Shown: positions 44,370 to 55,841 of the stretch, one piece after another
How the letters are laid out: the number at the start of each line of letters is the position of its first letter
How positions within the stretch are numbered: the stretch's first letter is position 1
Source: Inia geoffrensis
Lineage: Eukaryota; Chordata; Mammalia; Artiodactyla; Iniidae
Length of the DNA: 64,000 bases
Assembly: GCA_036417435.1 (NCBI GenBank)
Contig: CM070909.1
Span: 12,990,597 to 13,054,596 of the forward strand
Direction of reading: 5' to 3'
The notes under the pieces: model-generated
Database searches by the model: none
Told to the model about the DNA's origin: nothing
Seen by the model: the letters and a program-made list of their open reading frames with translations, nothing else
Made by a program: the position numbers and the translations under genes

Positions 44370-44510
44370 GATGGTTACCAGAATACAGACTCTTAGGCCC
44401 CCTTGAGATTCTAATTTAGCAGATCGGAGGCGGAGCTCCAGTATCTGTATCAACAATAAACATCCTCGTTGATTCTCATGATCAGGAACGTGTAGGAGAC
44501 ACTGTCTAGA
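44370..44510 (-). mobile_element. MER5A (hAT-Charlie MITE)
   Basis: GCCCCCTTGAGATTCTAAT, TCGGAGGCGGAGCTCCAG and TTGATTCTCATGATCAGGAA match the reverse strand of MER5A in order. Only the core is retained. Confidence 0.65.
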
Positions 44511-44514
44511 GCTA

Positions 44515-45610
44515 ACGCTGAACTCCCGCTCGTGTGAAAGATCTGTGTTGGGCGGCTGTCTCTGCACCCTGACAGTTGAGCTGCATCTCTGAGCATCACT
44601 TGTTGGAGCCCAGCCAGACTGGGCTCTGTAATGGGGATCGAAAACTGAAGGCTGGCTCAGAATACCAACCATGGGGCAGTCCAAGCTCATTGTCAGGCAG
44701 ACCACCCGACTCTTGGCTGGGAGAAGGCAGGTACATGTGCTTTGGAGAGATGGAGAGGTTTTTTTCTTTCTTACAAAAATGGGAGAAAAACAGACTGCAG
44801 GTAGACAGGGAAAAGCAGTTAAAAACCCATATTATATAAATAACTTGTGGTGTCCACTCTCTCCTGTTGTTCTGAGACAAACAGCTTAGTAAGTAAACTG
44901 AGGCAAGACAAACAAGATAGTAACAGCACTAAACGAGCTTGGCCGTGATTCTCCGAATTGCACGCATCTGAAATTTTCGAGCTCCGGATGGTAGAATTGT
45001 GACGTCGGCGGTTTGCCTGGACATCCTCCAACCTCTCCCTTTGGCTTCTCCTTTTGCCTTGGTTGCCTCCCTCAGCTGCCTGATCCCTGGGATCCAGATA
45101 CTTAGGGCCGCTCACCACAGATTCCATTTCAGCAGCCCACCTGCCCCACTCTCACCCCTGCACCCATCTCTATTCTCATCCCTACACCCACCCCTCATTT
45201 CATACCTTGACCACTTGCTTCCAGATGGGAAACGATCTGATGAACTGATCTCTCCTGAGGTTTCAATGCTTGATAGTAACTATATATAATGTTACATATA
45301 TATGTAAACACTATATTCCTGAATATAGTGTTATAGAGCTTATGTTTTCACCAGTGAACTGCTGGGAGACAAACCTTTGCTAAAGGTTTAATTTATGGGT
45401 GTGAGACGTAGGAAAAGATTGTTATCATTTCCCACCTGTTGGCTTTAACCACTGTGTTCTAGCCCTGATCACTGTGCTGGCACAGAGTAGGGACTTGATA
45501 ACCTGGCTCCAGGGCTAAGACAACAGAAAGACTGCTTTCTGACACCTGGATTCCACCTGGATTTTCTTGGACCACTAAGTGTTGATATAAGCATTGTTTT
45601 GGCAAAGAAG
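44515..45610. other. Unassigned sequence with an AT palindrome
   Basis: No transposable element or gene is recognised. A perfect 12-bp inverted repeat lies at 45307-45332 beside (TA)-rich sequence. Confidence 0.35.
45307..45332. repeat. Perfect inverted repeat, 12-bp arms
   Basis: AACACTATATTC (45307-45318) is followed by a 2-base loop CT and its exact complement GAATATAGTGTT (45321-45332). Upstream (45289-45306) the sequence is TA-rich with a second imperfect palindrome. It could extrude as a cruciform; no factor site is implied. Confidence 0.9.
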
Positions 45611-45616
45611 ATTAAA

Positions 45617-45670
45617 TATTCCGTAAGATGTTATGGAAAAACCTGAACGAACTTTTTGGCCAACCCAATA
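45617..45670. mobile_element. Mariner-type terminal fragment
   Basis: GTAAGATGTTATGGAAAAAC followed by GAACGAACTTTTTGGCC and AACCCAATA is one terminal inverted repeat end of a mariner family common in cetartiodactyls. The partner end is missing, so only half of the miniature element remains. It has no transposase. Confidence 0.75.
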
Positions 45671-46039
45671 TCTATTTAACGAAAAGGGTATCATTTAACT
45701 TTTACATCTCTCAAGATTTTGTATTTAAATAATTCCCCAATTAAAAAAAATCTATGTCAGACCGTGGCTTTCTGATTTGGTTTACTGATTTAAGTCTTAA
45801 TAAAATACTATTACTCCTATTCTGCCTCAAATAGAAGTGTCTTATAATAAGAGTTGTCCTCATCCCTGGTGAGTTTTGTTTTTTTTTTTTTGTCTCCTGT
45901 GCAAGCACTGTTCTCAGGCACAAACCCAACTTTCCAGCTGGGATCTTCCCCTGTGATCTGTTGGCATGTCAGGTTGGAGGGCTCTTCACTGTCTTGGATT
46001 TTAATAAGCTTTGATATGGATAGAATCCATCTCACTCCC

Positions 46040-46516
46040 TGTATTAGCTTCCTAGAGCTACCATAACAAAGTACCACAAACTGGGTGGTTTGAAACAATA
46101 GAAATGTATCTTCTCACACTTCCAGAGGCTGGAAATCTAAAATCAAGATGTCAACAGAGGCATGCTCTCTCCGAAGGCTCTGGGGAGACTTCATTCTTAC
46201 ATCTCCCAAGCTTCTGGTGGTTGCCAGAATGGCCTGACTTGTAGACACATTACTGGCATGGCCTGACTTGTAGACACGTTCCTCCAAACTCTGCCTCTGT
46301 TTTCACAGGATATTCTCCCTGTGTGTTTGTGTCCCTGTTTTCTCCTCTTGTAAGGGCACGAGTCATCGAATTAAGGCCTGTAATAATCCAGTATGACGTC
46401 ATCGTAACTAATTACATCTACAATTACATCTGCAAAGATCCTATTTCTAAATAAGCTCGTATTCTGAGGTTCTGGGTGGACATGAATTTGAGAGGCACAC
46501 TCTTCAACCTAATACA
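46040..46516 (-). repeat. MLT1-type solo LTR (ERVL-MaLR)
   Basis: It starts TGTATTAGCTTCCTAGAGC and ends TTCAACCTAATACA (TG...CA) with the exact 5-bp duplication CTCCC at 46035-46039 and 46517-46521, as expected for LTR integration. ATTACATCTGCAAAGATCC is a diagnostic block. An internal 29-bp-period duplication lies at 46230-46277. No coding sequence remains. Confidence 0.9.
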
Positions 46517-46521
46517 CTCCC

Positions 46522-47105
46522 CTTGGCATTTCTGCCCTCACTTGCAAGTTCTATGTATAGTGAATCCATCTAAATACACATCCATCTTTTCCTGTTTTCC
46601 CTGACTCGCTCCTCTTTGTTAATGGCCTTAAGCTGTTTCCAAAGAGAGTAAAATGTTCTTATTCTGATCTTCCCAGGGCAGGGGCTGAAAACCCTTTGGC
46701 CAAAGACAGCTGGGGCAGAGAGTGGTCCACGCTTCAGGAAACAGGTTCCTCACCAACCTGCCCACAGACGTTGACTGTGTGTCTCATACTGTTTGGCAAT
46801 TAAGCGTGGCCTCGTGACCAGGTTCTAATACGTTGAATTGGAGCAGAATCATGTGCTCCACTTCCAGGATTGGCCCTTGATCACCTCCCATTGCAGGATC
46901 CTCCAAGCTCTTTCCTTCTCTGCCAGCTTGAGACAAATGGGCAGCACAGCCTTGAAAGCTGTGTGCTAAAAATTGCAGAGGCAGAAGATAAAAGGAACTG
47001 GACCTCTGTGTCATTTCCTGAATGAGAGGTACCTGTAGGTCAGGAACACCATTTTGGATTTTATAGGAGCAAGAAATACACTTTGATTGTATTAAACCTG
47101 GGGGC
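46522..47105. other. Unassigned sequence, no gene seen
   Basis: No repeat or gene recognised. Confidence 0.3.
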
Positions 47106-47109
47106 TGAT

Positions 47110-47250
47110 TTGCTATAGGCGTTAGCCTACTCTGAGTAACCAGTCCAAGTTTATATGGCTACGTTTATATTAGTGGCAGAGACATAGGTTTCAAAGACCC
47201 CGTTCTTCTCACTCTTATTCTAGTACTCTTGTCACTCAACCGCCCCATTA
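47110..47250 (+). repeat. MIR SINE fragment
   Basis: GTAACCAGTCCAAGTTTATA, TAGTGGCAGAGACATAGG and the following CTCTTATTCTAGTACTC fit the 3' half of MIR. Confidence 0.6.
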
Positions 47251-47453
47251 TCAGTTGAGCTTCAATCATTCCTATGATGTAGCATTTATTTCTTTGTGAC
47301 AAATTTTAAGACTACGTATTTCTTGGCCTGAGTCTATGCATTGAAACACAGACATGTGAAGTCCTGAGAATCTATGTGGATACTGACCTGACCATTTCTC
47401 CTGTGCATTACTGGATACCTCATCTATCACTACTTTTATTCTATATCTTAGTC

Positions 47454-47775
47454 TGCTATTCCATGTCTTGGGCTCCTCTAACAGAATACCACAGACTGAA
47501 TGGCTTATAAAAAACAGAGATTAATTTCTCACAGTTCTGGAGGTTGACGTTGGTAGGTTCAGTGTCAGGTGAAGACCCACTTCCTTCCTGGTTCATGGGT
47601 GACTGTCTTCTCCCTGTAACTGCACATGGCAGAAAGGGTGAGGGATGTCTCTGTGGTCTCTTTTTTTAGGGGTGCTAATCACCTCCCAAAGGGCAGCCTC
47701 TCTTAATACCATCACAGCGGACACTAGATTTCAACATGAAAATTTGGGGAGGACACAAATTCTTAGTCTATAGCA
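47454..47775 (-). repeat. MLT1-type solo LTR (ERVL-MaLR)
   Basis: CTCCTCTAACAGAATACCAC, TTTCTCACAGTTCTGGAGG, GGTTCATGGGTGACTGTCTT and CACCTCCCAAAGGGC are complement MaLR LTR blocks in order. It has no coding sequence. Confidence 0.85.
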
Positions 47776-49590
47776 TTCTACAGTTGATTTTGTGATTTTA
47801 TCCAACTATTTCCACCCAAGTTCATGTTAAGCCCTCTTGTGCTTTTCTTCTGGTATCAGTGTGCCCTTCAGCTTTCCCTGTGGAAGACTGCTCCACTTCA
47901 ATATGAAACTTCCTCCATCCAGGCCTGGGCGCTCTCATGTAGCTCTGTTTTCTCACCAGGTCCAAGATATTTTGGCCGCATTCAGAGTGCCCTCCTTGAC
48001 CACCAACCAGACGTTGATTTCCTAATTCTAGACCTTTCCTCCCAGGGCCCTTCCCCTAACTTTTGAGTGTCAGGAACCCACACACCAGCTACAGAGCTAT
48101 CATCACGTGGAGGTGTCAGCATCCACCCAGACTCCCTGTTCTGGGGGACACTCAGGACTCCCACAGAGAGTGGATGGGACCACTAGGGCCAGCACTGGTG
48201 TAACGTGGGGAGGGGGTGGCATTAGCCTATTCCCACCCTTCTTCATGGTTCCTAAAATAACTCTGACCTCTGGCTGCCCAACACTCCAAAGATCTGCCCA
48301 CGCCCTCTTCTACCTGCGTGTTTCTAGGTTTGCTCTACACATTGTTTGTTATACCCAGTGTTTTCAGTCTCCTTGCTTTCCTTTATCTCTCCACTTTAAA
48401 AAAATCTCAGAGCTTATTTTTCTAAGCTGAATGCCATGGGGCTATTTTTACTTTGCTGAGTCTATTTGTCTCACTATTCTACTGTTCTCTCACTTGTACC
48501 AGCTCCTGGCTAAGCGTGAACATACCATTTCCAACCACTTCCAGATCATTAATAAAGCTGTGAAGGAAGACAGTTCCTTACCCTGAACCCTGTGTCACCA
48601 ATTAGATGCTTACCCCCAAATGGGCTTCTTGGCAATTTATCATTACCCTATGGTCTTTCAGTCAGTGTTTAATCAATGAGGCTGGGTTCTGATCCAGGCC
48701 AATTTTCAACTAAGTTTCCAAGGAAACTTTGAGACCAGTTGCTTTTCTGAAGCCGCCTTCTCTCTTGCAGCCCTTCTAGCTGCTAAGTCGGGAGCACAAA
48801 AACCTGCCAGACCATTTATTTGGCTCTAATGATTGTTGATGGTGGTAGCATTCATCTCTCTTTACTTCTATCAACTTCCACCTCTTGAGAAAAGGAAATC
48901 ATCTTGGACTGCTCCCTTCTGTATTACAGAGACTGAACTGTTGCCAGGATGGAGTTGGAAAGGGGAGCATATCTTCTACTCTAGGCAAGACCCTGATCAC
49001 CAAGTCCTGCTTCCCAGACATATCCAGGTGCAGAACTTTATATAAGGGGGCTCTTCAGAAGGACACCAATGACGTGGGGTGGGGTGCCCACGCTCAGTGA
49101 GTCTGAAGATTAAAACATAACCATTGAGCACTAATCATGTTTTAAGAGTTGTACCAGAGATGCCCATACAAAGCTAAAGAAGCCATAGCCTACAGCCTCA
49201 GATGACTTCAAGTCCGGTGGAGGTAGAATGAAAACCTAACAAATGGTCCCTCCCAGGAGTTGAGATATAAGAGGACCAGGATAAATATAAATATATTTGA
49301 AATTATGTTCCCTGGCAAGACAAAATTTTAATGTTTTATGAGTTGTTACCACCCTCAGCTGGGTTTGGCTATCAGAGAATGAGACGTGGAAGAGATACGT
49401 TTCTTGGTGAGTTGCTGGGTCATAGGCTAGGTACATCTTCAACTTTACTAGGTATCACCACATTTTCCTCCAAAGTAGTTGCACCAATTTGCACACTATA
49501 ATAGAGGAAGTCTGGGTATGCAACTCAGCTCCAGCACCAGGAACATGGGGGGCACCAAAACTAGGTGGAAAACTCTCCAGCACTGTTCTT
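47776..49590. other. Unassigned sequence, no gene seen
   Basis: About 1.8 kb with no repeat family or gene that I can name. Short unsupported open frames occur on both strands. Confidence 0.35.
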
Positions 49591-49597
49591 TCAGGCC

Positions 49598-49750
49598 GTC
49601 GCTCAAAGTGTGGTGCTGAGGTGTCTACACCACAGACACGAGGGTGATTAAGATGCAGATTCCTGCATCCTATCCTAGCCCTTCTCTACCACAGTTTCTG
49701 AGCATGAATCTGCATTTTAAACAAGGATGCTTAGGTGGTTCTAAAGCAGG
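49598..49750 (+). mobile_element. MER5A (hAT-Charlie MITE)
   Basis: GCTCAAAGTGTGGTGC, GATTAAGATGCAGATTCCTG, CAGTTTCTGAGCATGAATC and GGATGCTTAGGTGGTTCT follow MER5A in sense orientation. Confidence 0.8.
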
Positions 49751-49787
49751 AGTTTTAAACCTGGGGTTTACAGGCATGCTAGGGAAA

Positions 49788-49972
49788 GGTTCTCAAACTA
49801 CAGTGTGCCAAGCGTCACCTGGAAAGTGGGTACAATACAGACACTGGAACCTGACACTTATAGATTCTTCTTAGTACATCTGGATGTGGGGCAGAGAGCC
49901 TGCCTGCATTTTTAATTAGCATCCCAAGTCTCTGTAGTGCAGGTAGTCCTGGGACCGCACTCTGAGAACCCC
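49788..49972 (-). mobile_element. MER5A (hAT-Charlie MITE), near full length
   Basis: GGTTCTCAAACTACAGTGTG, AAGCGTCACCTGGAAAG, CATTTTTAATTAGCATCCC and CCGCACTCTGAGAACCCC give both ends and the core of MER5A on the reverse strand. It lies 37 bp from the opposite-facing copy. Confidence 0.82.
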
Positions 49973-49979
49973 TGCCTAG

Positions 49980-50905
49980 GAGGTCTCAGGGGTTCTATGC
50001 TCTGCGTCCCATTCCTCCACTCCCACTCACTGACAACTTATGCACAAGCCTTCCATGTATGTGCCTCTGTGCCATTTTATGAGGACGGTCTTTTGTTTCT
50101 TCAGATCCCCAAAGAGATCTGAAAAAGAGTCCAGAAAAAAAAGTTAAGATACACTGTTATAGATGCAGCCTCTTCTTACTGGTTCCAATAATTTCTTACA
50201 TCTCTGTGTAAGCAATATAGGGAAAAAAATGTATCAGCCAGGAGCTGCAGACGCTACTCCCTCAGGTAAGCTCTTTGCTCCTCAAATGATTCATAAGCCC
50301 TGTGCAGCAGTAGCCCAAGGACGGGAGCACACAAAAATGCATCCAGTCTCCAGTTTCTGATTCAATATTCTCACTGCCCAGCCTTCAGGCTCTAGTTTAG
50401 GGAATTCAGCTTTAAAATTAAAAAAAAAAAAACTATAATAATAATTGGTTTATATGACTAAATTTGCTGTCCCTGGAAATACACTTTTTCTGATCTACCA
50501 GAGTTATCATTTCCCAGATCCTCTGAACTCTGTCTCCTGGAGGACCACTTCTGCTGTCCTCTTTATTTAAGTCAAAGACAATCAAATCCTGCACCTTCTC
50601 ACTCTCTTATCTATGATTTATAGTAAAAGTGAACCCCCTTTTTCATTTTTCCATGGTTTCACCTGTGTTCACTCGAGCTCCAATTAAATTCTCATAAGAT
50701 TTTTTTGTTTGTTTATTTTGCTTCCTTTTCTGTTTTCAACTTATGTTGTTGTTCAAACAGGGGAGGGGGGAGAAAAGATGTGCAGATGTTGCTTTTGTCT
50801 AGTGGCCAGGTGGGTGGAAAAAACACAAAATGTTTCAAGGCCAAAATTTGGGGAGTAACTGCCAATACCCCAACCTAAATGATCCAAAGACACTGCACGC
50901 TGCAG
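49980..50905. other. Unassigned sequence, no gene seen
   Basis: No transposable element or gene recognised; an A12 run lies near 50420. Confidence 0.35.
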
Positions 50906-50909
50906 TGGA

Positions 50910-51025
50910 CTGAACCTGGGCTTTGGAAACTGCAAGGTCTTAGCAGCTTTTCCTGTGTGACTCTGAGAAGGCAGCCTATATGGTCTGAGCCTCAGTTTCC
51001 CCATCTGCATGTGGGCAGCCATCCT
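50910..51025 (+). repeat. MIR SINE fragment
   Basis: CCTGTGTGACTCTGAGAAGG and GAGCCTCAGTTTCCCCATCT are the central MIR block. Confidence 0.8.
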
Positions 51026-51769
51026 CACTCCTCTCCTCCAGGCAGGGTAACATTTTCTCAGCTCAGCCAGTAGGACTCAGCACGTCTTTCCCCTCCCAGT
51101 GAATCCAACCACACCATGGGATTATAGAGCCACATGGAGTTAACTGAAGATTTTGTGCAGAATCAGAGGAGGCTTTACATCACACACCTCTGTGGAAAAA
51201 CCCTGTGAGCCCCCGCAAACAGGTCTTCTCTTCCAAGTCTTTCCATCTCCTGCTAATCGGTAGCCTCTCTTCTCTCTTTCTGCTTCACACAGTGCCCAGA
51301 CTCACTGGTTGAGCATCTTGGTCTCCCTACTTCCCATCCCTGCCCCCTTCCCCAGTTCCTACAGCCTCTAAGTCACTGTCCACTTCCTCATTGCTCAGAC
51401 CCCGTGTCTCCAAATCTACAATCATCAGGTGCTCAGAAAACAAGGGTACCTCCCACCCTCACCACCCTCTTACTTTGGAAAAAACACAAGCAATTCAGCA
51501 ATAAGATATTATTTCCGATTAACTATACCTCTTCCCCCACCTCTTTTTAAGAACCTTCAAATGAATTCCAGCCTTTTTGATGTCACATGTAAAAAGTGAT
51601 AGCCTGAAGAGGTCCCCATGGCTAGGGCTACTTCCCAGGGCTTCCAGCCACCCAACAGCTTGGGGCAGGTAATATGTCACCAAATCCCTACTCCATCCGA
51701 GGCACACCTATGTTCCACCGCACAGAGACCAGGAAGCTTGGCCTCTGAAGACAGAGGGTAAGAAGAGCC

Positions 51770-51900
51770 GTCTCATTGTCACCTGTCAAAAGGGGAAAAT
51801 AATGCCTATTGGATAGGGCTCCCCTAATGACTAAATGAAATAACACCTGTCAGGCACCCAGCAGAGTCTCTGCTATCAGGAGGTGATCAAGGAAGCACCT
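51770..51900 (+). repeat. MIR SINE 3' fragment
   Basis: CATTGTCACCTGTCAAAAGG, AAATAATGCCTATTGG and CTAAATGAAATAACACCTGT follow the MIR 3' part. Confidence 0.65.
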
Positions 51901-52475
51901 TGGTTAAACCTCGACTGAGTTTTTATGTTGATTCACTTTCCTGGTAAGAATTCCTTTTGCTGGGAATTCCTTTGCTTCCCTTTATTTCTGTTTCATTTTA
52001 AAGAATATCCATAAAGTCTCTAAACTTACTTCTTTGAAGCTACACTGGCTGAGGTCAATTATCTTCCGTTTGAAGGAGCTACAGTTCACTGGGGCTTGAT
52101 TATGGTCTCCCCTGGGAGGAATATATTTCCTCTGCCATTTGTATATCTTGACCTCACTCACCCTGCCCCCCCGCCGCTTGCTTTCCACCCAAATCCCTCA
52201 CCATCAGTCTCATATTTTTCCCTCTAGAGCCTCCCACTGCTGATGGCCTATGTCTCATGTCTCTTCATCACATTTTATTTGTCTTTTACCACCCACTCCT
52301 GGTTCGACACTTGTTCCCTGGACTCAAGGGAGACTATGACTCCAACATTGTCATGCATTTTGCCAACGTGTCAATTTCAATCATTCATCTGTGCATCATG
52401 TCCCTTGCAGATTAGCATGGAACCACTACATTTTGTAGGAGAAGGTACTTTCAAGATCCATCATGATTGATCTTA
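51901..52475. other. Unassigned sequence, no gene seen
   Basis: No named repeat or gene; diverged L2 may begin before 52480. Confidence 0.3.
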
Positions 52476-52479
52476 TCAT

Positions 52480-52768
52480 CCTCTTCCTCACTTTGCTTCA
52501 GCCACACCAGGCTCCTTGCTGCTTGTTGAACACAGCAGCACACTGCTGCCTCGGGCCTTTGCTGCTCTCCCCTCGGCTGGAACGCTCTTCCCCCAGATAG
52601 CCCCTTGGCCCACATGCTCACCTCTTTCAAGTCTTTGCTCAAATGTCATCTTCTCCTTGAGGCTTTCCCTACTATACCCCAGTGCCGCCAACCACCTCCC
52701 TGCTTTATTGACTTCTAACATTGTGTGTGTGTGCATGTGTGCAAGTGTGTGCATGTGTGTGTGCGTGT

Positions 52769-52800
<32 letters not shown>

Positions 52801-53046
52801 AATGTATATAGTTTGTAGTTTGCCTGCTCCCACTAGAATGTAAGCTTCAGGAGGTCAGGGATTTTGTCCTTTTTGTTTCTTAACATATATCCCCTCTATT
52901 ATATATTCAGTACATATGTACTATATGCATATTATGTATATGTATTATGTACTCATTTATATGTATCCCCTCTTTATATTCTATATCTAGAATATATCCT
53001 GGCACATAGTAAGAGCTTTATATATAACTGTTGAATTGAATGAATC
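52480..53046 (+). repeat. L2 LINE 3' end with embedded microsatellite
   Basis: TCTTTGCTCAAATGTCATCT, CCTTGAGGCTTTCCCTACT, CCACTAGAATGTAAGCTTCA, AGGTCAGGGATTTTGTCC and TATCCTGGCACATAGTAAG are clear L2 blocks. A (TG)n(GA)n tract at 52722-52800 sits inside it and has expanded since insertion. Confidence 0.88.
52722..52800. repeat. (TG)n-(GA)n compound microsatellite
   Basis: Interrupted TG units (to about 52769) change to GA units (to 52800). It is probably polymorphic. Confidence 0.95.
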
Positions 53047-53059
53047 GATCAGTCACTTA

Positions 53060-53160
53060 TTTCAGACAATGGTGGAGTGAATTGTCCAATGTTGCATGCT
53101 ATCTAGGGTGGAACTAGGAAGTTAACCCAGGCCTCTATCACACAGTTCAAAGCCTTTCCT
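53060..53160 (+). repeat. MIR SINE fragment
   Basis: AATTGTCCAATGTTGCATGC, GTGGAACTAGGAAGTTAACC and CCAGGCCTCTATCACAC fit the MIR 3' half. Confidence 0.6.
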
Positions 53161-53369
53161 CTGCCACCACTGCCATCATTATCAATCACAATCTACAGAG
53201 CTCTACCCTTGGGGTCACTGCTCCTAGAGTGTAGCTAGGGAAGGCTTGGAGTCTGTCCCTCAGCAAGAATGAAAGAATGTGATGGTTTTTAATGTGTTAA
53301 ATGTATGTTCCTTATAAAAGTGGCTTCATTTACTATGCTTCAGCTATACTACTCTTCCTTCAGTTCTCT

Positions 53370-53640
53370 AAATCAACCTCAGGGCCTTTGCACATGTAGT
53401 TTTCTGGAATGCTATTTGCCTAGCTTTTCCTTTGACTGCCTCACTTTCATCCTTCAAGCCTTGGCTTAAATGTGCTTTCTTGAGAATCCGCCCCCAACTA
53501 CCCACATCAAATAAGTTTCAGTAATTTTTCTTCATAATATTTGTTACTGGTTGTTTGTGGTTATTTGTTATTTGTCCTTCTCCTCCTGTAGGGCCGGGGT
53601 TAAATCTACTTTGTTCACCTTCGAACAACAGTGCTAATGA
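53370..53640 (+). repeat. L2 LINE fragment
   Basis: CTCAGGGCCTTTGCACATG, TGGAATGCTATTTGCC and CTTCAAGCCTTGGCTTAAAT are diagnostic L2 3' blocks. Confidence 0.85.
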
Positions 53641-54355
53641 AGGATCTGTAATGAACGCGCCAGTGAATAAATCTGTTACCAGATAAAATGCAAAGAATTT
53701 GAGGATTAGGCCTTACTTCACATTAGCCACCAAAGCCATTGTTTGAACACATGCCATCTAAAGGAGCAACTACCAGTGGGTACGAGCCAGGTTCAAGCCA
53801 ACATGTGCTATGGTTGTTTATGTTTGATTCTGTTTCTAACTTGCCAAGTATATCCCAGGCAAGTGACTCGACATATCTTCACCCAGACCCTGAAAATATA
53901 TGTCCTATTGTATATGTGTATATGTAACATTGTAAGTCCCTCCTTATAAACTAAGTTACATCAAGCTGTGATAATACTTACCTCCATATGCAATTCAAGC
54001 CTTATTGGGGTATCTTTTCTAATGTTTATCTTGTTAGATTATGCCTCATTGGAAACTATTTTAGATCAATGGATAAATATTCATTGAGAACTTATCCAGT
54101 GCCTACCTCTGAGAAGAATGTGAGGGTACTAAGAGAATGACCCTGTTCTCAAGAAACAGATTATCTAGTAGGACAAACACATTTTATACACAGGATGATG
54201 TAAACAGGATTCTTCATCCTAATGCATACATTAAGCAGGACAGACAGTAAGTACAATGAAATCTGGTGGGAGGAAAACAAATGTGTGCTAAAGCCTTAAG
54301 AGAAGGGCTTATGAATGAGGTGGTATTTAACTGCATTTTGAAGGATAGGGGAGAA
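53641..54355. other. Unassigned sequence, no gene seen
   Basis: No repeat family or gene is clear. Confidence 0.3.
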
Positions 54356-54359
54356 TAAA

Positions 54360-55100
54360 TCAACATATTTATTGAGTGCCTACTGTGTGTAAGATACTGG
54401 ACTGAATAATATGGGGGATACAAAGAGTCATAAGACAAGGCTTCTGCCCTTGGCAAGTTTGTGATCTACTTGTAGAGACAAGACATAAATTAGCGGAAAG
54501 TTAAATAACGTTATGGGAGATAAGTGGCAGCTTAACGCAACAGCAACACAGGAGATGTCAGAAGGCAATGTGTGATTAATTACCCAGGAAATGCTACAGA
54601 CAGTAAAAGCTTTAGGAGTTCAAAGAAGGTAGGCTGGGAAGGCTTCTCAGAAGGCATAGGACTTAAATTTGTGTTGGAAGGATGAGTGGGATTGGTTCAG
54701 AAGATTATGGAAGATGAGAAAAGACATTGTCAGGGAGGAAGGGTGGAGAATGACATAAAAGTACAGCGGCAGGGAAAGAAAAGTGTGTATCAGAAAAATG
54801 AATGAAAACAGAGTGGCTGGAGCAGATAAAAACTAGACAACAGAAGAGAAGTAAAGCTGGGGAGAAGGATTAAGACCAGATCATGAAGACAGTGAAAGCT
54901 GTCCTATTGAGTTTACATATCACCCTCTGTGCAATTAAGAGACACCAAAGCTTTTGCAGGGGCATGATGTTTAAGAATGATTTGTCTGGCAGTGTAAAAA
55001 GTGGCTTTGAAAAGAGCAGCTCTTCGGGAGGCTGATGCAGGTGTCCAGGCATGAGGCTAGAAGGACCTAGTAAGGGACAGTAGTGACCATTCACAATGGA
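54360..55100 (-). repeat. L2 LINE, antisense, diverged
   Basis: GGCTGGGAAGGCTTCTCAG, GACCAGATCATGAAGACAG and GATTTGTCTGGCAGTG correspond, in order, to the reverse strand of L2. The left 130 bases (TTATTGAGTGCCTACTGTG) may be a separate MIR-like or L2-associated block. Edges are approximate. Confidence 0.55.
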
Positions 55101-55584
55101 AAGTAGATAGACATATGAGAGAAACAGTGAAGGAAAAATCCCCGTGTGGCTGGGTGAATATGGGCTTGAAGAGAGAGAAGAGTCAGATGCGGGTTTTGGA
55201 TGTTTTGTGCCTGGATTTCAGGAGGATTCAGTGACACCCACCCAACTACACACACACTGTTGTTTATTGAGTCTCTGCTATTTGCCAGATGCTGGGCTTA
55301 GATGTTGAAAACACAAAGACAAATAGGACCCCGACTTTAGATTTCTTACAGCCTAAAGTGGGATAATAATACATATTCAATGAGCAATATTAGAGTGCCC
55401 CATATCTTCCAGGAATAACAGCAAGTAACGTCATATGGAGAAGCTTAGGGAACAGGAGGGGAACTTTAGGTTTTGGTCATACGGAAAGGGATGAAGCACT
55501 TCATTTAAATGCATAGAATTCAAGGTAATAGAAGGAATTTCACATAGAAACGTTCAGACGCACAGGCAAATGTAGGATTAAAAC
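55101..55584. other. Old diverged repeat-like sequence
   Basis: TTTATTGAGTCTCTGCTATT and GCCAGATGCTGGGC recall the start of an old mammal-wide repeat; the rest is not assignable. Confidence 0.35.
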
Positions 55585-55593
55585 TAAGTGCAA

Positions 55594-55841
55594 GGGCTTC
55601 CCTGGTGGCGCAGTGGTTGAGAGTCCGCCTGCCGATGCAGGGGACACGGGTTCGTGCCCCGGTCTGGGAAGATCCCACATGCCGCGGAGCGGCTGGGCCC
55701 GTGAGCCATGGCCACTGAGCCTGTGCCCTGCCACGGGAGAGGCCACAACAGTGAGAGGCCCGCATAACACAAAAAAACAAAAACAATAAAAAAACTGTCT
55801 TGCATTTGTTTCCCTAAAAGCCCTTTAAAAAATAATAATAA
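55594..55841 (+). mobile_element. CHR-2-like SINE with internal deletion and 3' extension
   Basis: The head GGCTTCCCTGGTGGCGCAG and a body close to the family consensus are followed by A-rich sequence at about 55770-55793. About 30 bases of non-SINE sequence and a second (AAT)n tail follow to 55841. The exact duplication TAAGTGCAA at 55585-55593 and 55842-55850 shows that the extension came in with the SINE. About 15 bases are missing between two GAGCCTG repeats in the body. Confidence 0.9.

Noticed and set aside
45617..45670. A complete mariner miniature element able to form a microRNA-type hairpin
   Set aside because: Only one terminal inverted repeat is present; the partner arm is missing, so no hairpin can form.
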